Shown piece after piece: positions 59,771 to 64,000 of a stretch of DNA of 64,000 nucleotides. The notes under the pieces are model-generated. The model saw only the letters and a list, made by a program, of their open reading frames with translations, made no database searches and was not told the origin of the DNA. The translations under genes were made by a program, and so were the position numbers. How positions within the stretch are numbered: the first letter of the stretch is position 1; every line of letters begins with the position of its first letter. This DNA is from Siphonodentalium dalli (lineage: Eukaryota; Mollusca; Scaphopoda; Gadilida; Siphonodentaliidae). The stretch spans positions 48,042,443-48,106,442 of the forward strand of contig CP136068.1 of the NCBI GenBank assembly GCA_032622095.1, written 5' to 3'.

Positions 59771-59965
59771 CAATGCATTCTCTTATATGCGAGTCGACCA
59801 TAGGTCGCCTCGCATATATAAGAGAATGCATTGGCCTAATAAAATAATGTTTTCTTGTATTCTTTAACAATTTTATAATTTCACCCATACAGAGCCCCAG
59901 ACAAACATGAGCAGACGACACTCTTCTATATGCTTCTATATATGTGTGGGGCTCCCTGCGGGGTA
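59771..59965. mobile_element. Partial foldback element, one palindrome only
   Basis: A palindrome missing one TATA step in its left arm (59771-59834), followed by the same central region as at 15960-16095 (GAGCCCCAGACAAACATGAG ... GTGTGGGGCTCCCT). The second palindrome and the right arm are absent. Confidence 0.7.
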
Positions 59966-60249
59966 ATGGATGTTTTTTATTTTATGTCCTAAAATTGTCG
60001 TATATATATAATCTGCAACAGCCAAACGTCCATAACTGCAACGAAACTGATATTGGGAACTCGGTGCAGATCTTCTATATATTTCATGGACAGAGTCTAC
60101 TGCTTAAAAGATTAATCCGACTCAGCATCAATGAAAAAACTTCAGTTACGAGGGCACGGTCCATTTCGAATATTCAACACATATTATGCACCCGAACAAG
60201 GGTGTGTGAGACTGATCAGTTTAAAAAACGGATAAGTTTGTTTTAATTG

Positions 60250-61150
60250 CACTCTCTCAAAAACACACGCTTTTAATAGTTGATTTTTTGTAATAAGCCA
60301 AATCTTATCAACAGTCATGCTGAATTGTTGGCTATAATATTGTACTGCAAGTTCACGATAAAGTTGCGAGTTGCAATTTAAGATTTGTCATCATTCAATG
60401 TTCTGAATTTGCATTGCAAATTATAAACATTCCTTGTTTAAAATTTTCATCTATGTTGACAGTTTCGTCAATTCGGACCCTACGATTGGATAGCCACTAG
60501 CGTCCCTATGCGAGTGTGTTTCAAAACGTTGTCATCGCCGTTAGAATGTCAGATTTTTTCAATATTGATAACAGAATGACCGCAATTAATACATAACGTG
60601 TATTATAAGCAGTAAACATCCTGGGTTCTTGTTTGTTCCATTATGTCTTACCGTTGTACCACTGCTGCACATATATCATATATGAACAGCAGGAGAGGGT
60701 TTTCCACCGAGTGCCCTTCGAAGGTTTAAACATGTGTAGATATAACCAGTTACTGGTACAGCAGACTATACATATTATAGAAAGTGTCAATCCAACGATT
60801 AACATATTTCCCAATACTTAATGATGAGAAACAGCTGATATGAATGACCAGGATGTGGATTCTCAAAATATATCAGGAGGAGCATGTCGGAATTTATGTA
60901 CATGTTAGTTTCACGAATTAGGTAATATATTAAGCTTCTATATTAGGTCCTATAAATCTGCATTGTATGAAGCCAGATTGATATTTGCTGATGTCTTGAG
61001 GAAGAACGTTCAATAGTTTATTAGCTATACACGATGCCTCAAGTGTGTATCAAATATGCTGAAGAAATCGCTGATGCATTTGATTAAATTGAGAAGTATT
61101 TGTTCAGGGTATAGTAGCTATTATAAACGTAGCATCTTGAGTTTAAAAGT
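60250..61150. other. No gene seen
   Basis: AT-rich intergenic sequence with ORFs of up to 62 codons and no recognised motif or repeat. Confidence 0.45.
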
Positions 61151-61156
61151 CTCCCG

Positions 61157-61440
61157 AAAAATGGCACATTATCTGCTTATAATCGCCTCATTTTGAGTCG
61201 ATAATGTGCTGAAAATGAGAGCGTTTCAGTAACATTATCGACTCACAATGAGGTGATTCTAAGCAGATTAGGTGCGGACAATGACACAAGTACGCCAACT
61301 CACGACTTTTCAAGAGTACGCTCTTTACATGTATTTTCATTATGGCCCATGAACGAAATAACGGGTATGAGTTCACTGCCTGTTTATTTTAGAACCAAAT
61401 AATCACATGTTGTACCTATTTCACATTATAGGTCGAGTAT
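61157..61440 (-). repeat. Dispersed repeat family D
   Basis: GGCACATTATCTGCTTATAA at the left, ATCGACTCACAATGAGGTGA inside, then CCAACTCACGACTTTTC, TTTTCATTATGGCCCATGAAC and AACCAAATAATC in the reverse order of the copy at 9703-9960. It is 1.2 kb upstream of gene 3 exon 1. Confidence 0.6.
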
Positions 61441-62321
61441 GTGCTTTTTTGGAGAGGATATGTTGAAAATCTAAATATATATTTGTGCTTACTACAGATA
61501 CCACACTGTGAGAGAATATATATTATTAACCATCCCTTAACTAATGCCATTTCCGATTGGGTAAAAGCCGCCACGTGATAGTCCGGGAAAAAGTCATATT
61601 GTACTCCCGAATGTCATATTGGACTCCCAAGTATGCAACATCACTTTTTTATTGGGACTCCGTGACGTCACGAATTAACTATTGCGAAATGAATTGCGCG
61701 CGCAACACTGGTGGATTTAGCAGACGTTTCACTTCATTGAGTTTTTATTTTCATTTCCGTGTTACTGTTCCAAATCATGCTTTCTGATGATCAAATACAG
61801 GCTTTTATAGAGAATTAAGTGACGACAAATACCAAAAATAACCACACAAAAATGTTGTGTACAGTATGAGTGTTTCTTGTACTCGTCCAGGTTGTGGTGA
61901 AAAGTCATATTACACATACTGTACACAACATTTTATAATAACTTTATAATATTTAACAATATGCAACATAAACCGGGGTTCATTCGCACAATTTATACTT
62001 TCCGTACAAAGCTAGTGATAACATATGCATGGCCTTAATATGTTGATTTGCACTGCCACCCGATAAGACCAACATTTGTGCAAAGAGGTGAACAATAAAT
62101 AAAGACACGCATTGGCATGAAATCTAGGATATACCTTATTGACAACGTATAGTTTGTAATCATGTCGCACGAATAAAGCGCTCAGCTCTCACAGTTTTCT
62201 GTAGCATCGATCGAAATTACAGTACGAAACTTAACATCTTTGTCATATATAAGAAACTCGCTGTACTATAAATTGCGCACACTCCATGGTCAGCATCGTA
62301 GGAGCTGTGTGCTCACGTTGA
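61441..62321. promoter_or_regulatory. Upstream region of lectin-like gene 3
   Basis: Contains a short inverted pair, GAAAAAGTCATATTGTAC (about 61587) and GAAAAGTCATATTACACATA (about 61900), as direct repeats, and TGTGTACAGTATGAG with mirror CATACTGTACACAACA (about 61855, 61914). No similarity to the upstream regions of genes 1 and 2 was seen. No promoter element can be fixed. Confidence 0.3.
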
Positions 62322-62759
62322 ATGATATCTCATATCACATTCACTGCTTTTCTTAGTCATTTTGACAATTACGTTTTCCTTGCATGTACCTTGCATGTAC
62401 GCAAGATGGATTCTGGTGCTGATTTACAAAAACTTTTTCTGAAGTATCGCGGCTTAGCTTTTTTTAATATATCAAAGACGTCTCTGATTTACATCTGTCG
62501 GTTCATTCTGTTTGAAACATTCCTGTTCTGTGTTAAATGCCAGGGTCTCGGCGAATCGCAAACTGAATTTATTAAAATGGGAATAATTGTACAATCAACC
62601 GTGTCTAACATACTCCGATGTGACAAGCTATGTGACCGGCATACTGATTGTTTATCGATGGCGTATCATGTCGGGAATAGGAATTGCGTTTTGTTGAGAA
62701 ACAGATTCAGTGACACAATACAACTCAACCGGAAGTGGCAGACCAAGAACGCGACAGAG
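62322..62759 (+). CDS. PAN-domain gene 3, exon 1 (partial gene)
   Basis: First exon of a third, diverged family member. It has a long N-terminal part with a hydrophobic segment (LIYICRFILFETFLFC) likely to act as signal peptide or anchor, then a PAN-like module (LRCDKLCDRHTDCLSMAY ... NRNCVLL) with the same Cys pattern as genes 1 and 2. It ends GAG|GTTAGC at 62759, phase 0, just as in the other two. The true start is uncertain: in-frame ATGs lie at 62322 and 62406, and the hydrophobic segment is 60 or more residues in, which favours a later start or an anchored product. The remaining exons would lie beyond 64000 or be lost. Confidence 0.65.
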
Positions 62760-62771
62760 GTTAGCATTTAA

Positions 62772-63865
62772 TCAACGATGGTTTAATCATATTTTATTCG
62801 CTTTCTATATATTTAGATACGTAATTTATCAACGCAAGGAATCAATGGAAAATTTCTTGCACTTACTGTGACCTCTTCTCCAAATTGACAAATCACTAAT
62901 TAAGAAAAATACGACGACCATATTTATGAATATATATAAGGTATTAAGGTAACAACAGGTTTCTACAGTTTTTGGGAACAATCAGTTATAATGTGCATAT
63001 CATGTATGGTTTGTCATCGGAATGGTTTTCTCAGCGGACATGTACGAGAGAGGGAGAATAGTGAGCCAAGAGAGTCGCATAGAGGGTGAGAGATGGGGGT
63101 ACATGTAGACGGTGGGTGGTGTCGACAGATCCACTGGTTGAGGATACTCCAAGCTTCATGTGATCATGTATATGCTAGCGTAATTAACGAACCAAAGCTA
63201 ATTAAATCACTCGCATGAGTGTATCTGTGGCTTTTAAGTTTAGTTTTTATCAAAATCAGTGTATAGATTCCCAAAAAATAAGATTCACATGTGTAAGTAT
63301 TATTTTCGTTGGGTGGTTATTATTGATAGTCTTACATAATACTTGAATTCAGAAAAGTAGTGTTAGCTCGGCCGCCTGCTTGTTCGGCCGTTTGAGAACG
63401 GGACCAACCGACCCAGTGGCCACCGGACCCAATCGAGCCGGGACTACCTGGCCCGGGATAACACTGCCCAGGGACAATGCGACCCAAATAAACAATAATA
63501 TATAACTTTATCAATTGTATTTAAAATAAGAGTTAAATGAATTCCCGGGAAAACATATTATAACTTATACAACAGTTGTGATAATTTACCAAGTGATGTA
63601 TATGAAATAAGTAATATAGTATCGCTGCTTTGGACTGCTCATATTCAGACATTTGTCTCGGTATCTAATCGTCGTAACGACCTCGTGGCCATAGCTGTCC
63701 GTATCAAAATTCGTGCCAATTACGTGGACAAATGTATGGAAGAAATCTAGATATGAATTCGTGTTTTAACATATGAATTTAATATTTCGAAGGAATCAAT
63801 AAATAAAATGTGTATGTGGCAAACAATATGGGACAACCTGACCGGACAGCCTGTTCTCCAGAAAA
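62772..63865. other. Putative intron 1 of gene 3
   Basis: No further exon recognised. A GC-richer island at about 63365-63490 (GGCCGCCTGCTTG ... CCACCGGACCCAATCGAGCC) is unlike its surroundings. It may belong to a repeat; no coding or RNA feature could be assigned. Confidence 0.35.
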
Positions 63866-64000
63866 CCCGCACACTATCTGTTTATAAAGAACTTGTTTTT
63901 AGGTAGATAATCTGTTCAGAATCGCCTCATTTTCAGTCGATAAAGTGCGATAAGAGCATTTTAGTCACATTATCGACTTAGCGTAAGGCGATTCTTAAAT
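63866..64000 (-). repeat. Dispersed repeat family D, cut by the window end
   Basis: CCGCACACTATCTGTTTATA, AGAATCGCCTCATTTTCAGTC and TCACATTATCGACTTAGCG match the left part of the copy at 61157. The rest lies beyond the window. Confidence 0.55.

Overview
The window looks like a piece of a large, AT-rich, repeat-laden metazoan genome, most likely a lophotrochozoan and perhaps a mollusc. The reasons are short exons in kilobase introns with GT/AG borders, no bacterial gene layout, DIRS-, Ty3/gypsy- and LINE-type retroelement remnants, many MITE and foldback elements, and secreted PAN/apple plus C-type-lectin (CTLD) proteins. The taxon is inference; nothing in the sequence names the species.

The real host genes are a tandem family on the + strand. 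Gene 1 has four exons (8710-9030, 13746-13845, 20079-20276, 25074-25282). Their phases (0, 1, 1) join without a break into a 275-residue secreted protein: signal peptide, PAN/apple-like Cys domain, short Cys-rich linker, CTLD. Gene 2 (38441-38740, 44693-44795, 46679-46876, 56152-56360) repeats the same four exons and phases and gives 269 residues. A third, more diverged member starts at 62322-62759, with only its first exon in the window. None of these genes is split this way in a single long ORF; they show up only by following splice borders and comparing the copies.

Genes 1 and 2 lie in a segmental duplication of about 20 kb (about 7.6-27.1 kb and 37.4-58.1 kb). The copies have since taken different insertions. 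Gene 1 introns hold a 1.8 kb inverted-repeat composite with a TTAA-flanked MITE inside it, a foldback element with 67-nt palindromes, and a LINE that keeps ORF1 and its 3' end but shows no ORF2. Gene 2 introns hold a truncated gypsy fragment, a 1.3 kb foldback element and a 7.1 kb DIRS/PAT-like tyrosine-recombinase retroelement. Because the copies are paralogous, several insertions have their empty site elsewhere in the window, which fixes their ends.

Layout: 0-3.1 kb, 3' half of a decayed Ty3/gypsy element with LTR; 4.7-8.0 kb, three tandem copies of the segment lying upstream of the lectin gene, one with a MITE in it; 8.7-25.3 kb, gene 1; 27.35-29.2 kb, an array of about 80 copies of a 23-bp AT-rich unit; 30.7-33.7 kb, TTTAAAC-rich inverted ends and a 30-bp minisatellite; 34.93-37.37 kb, a 2.44 kb inverted-repeat element carrying a GC-rich satellite array that flips orientation midway; 38.4-56.4 kb, gene 2; 59.1-59.9 kb, more 67-nt palindromes; 62.3 kb, gene 3 exon 1; 63.9 kb to the end, a dispersed repeat cut by the window edge. 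No tRNA, rRNA, CRISPR or bacterial-type operon was seen.
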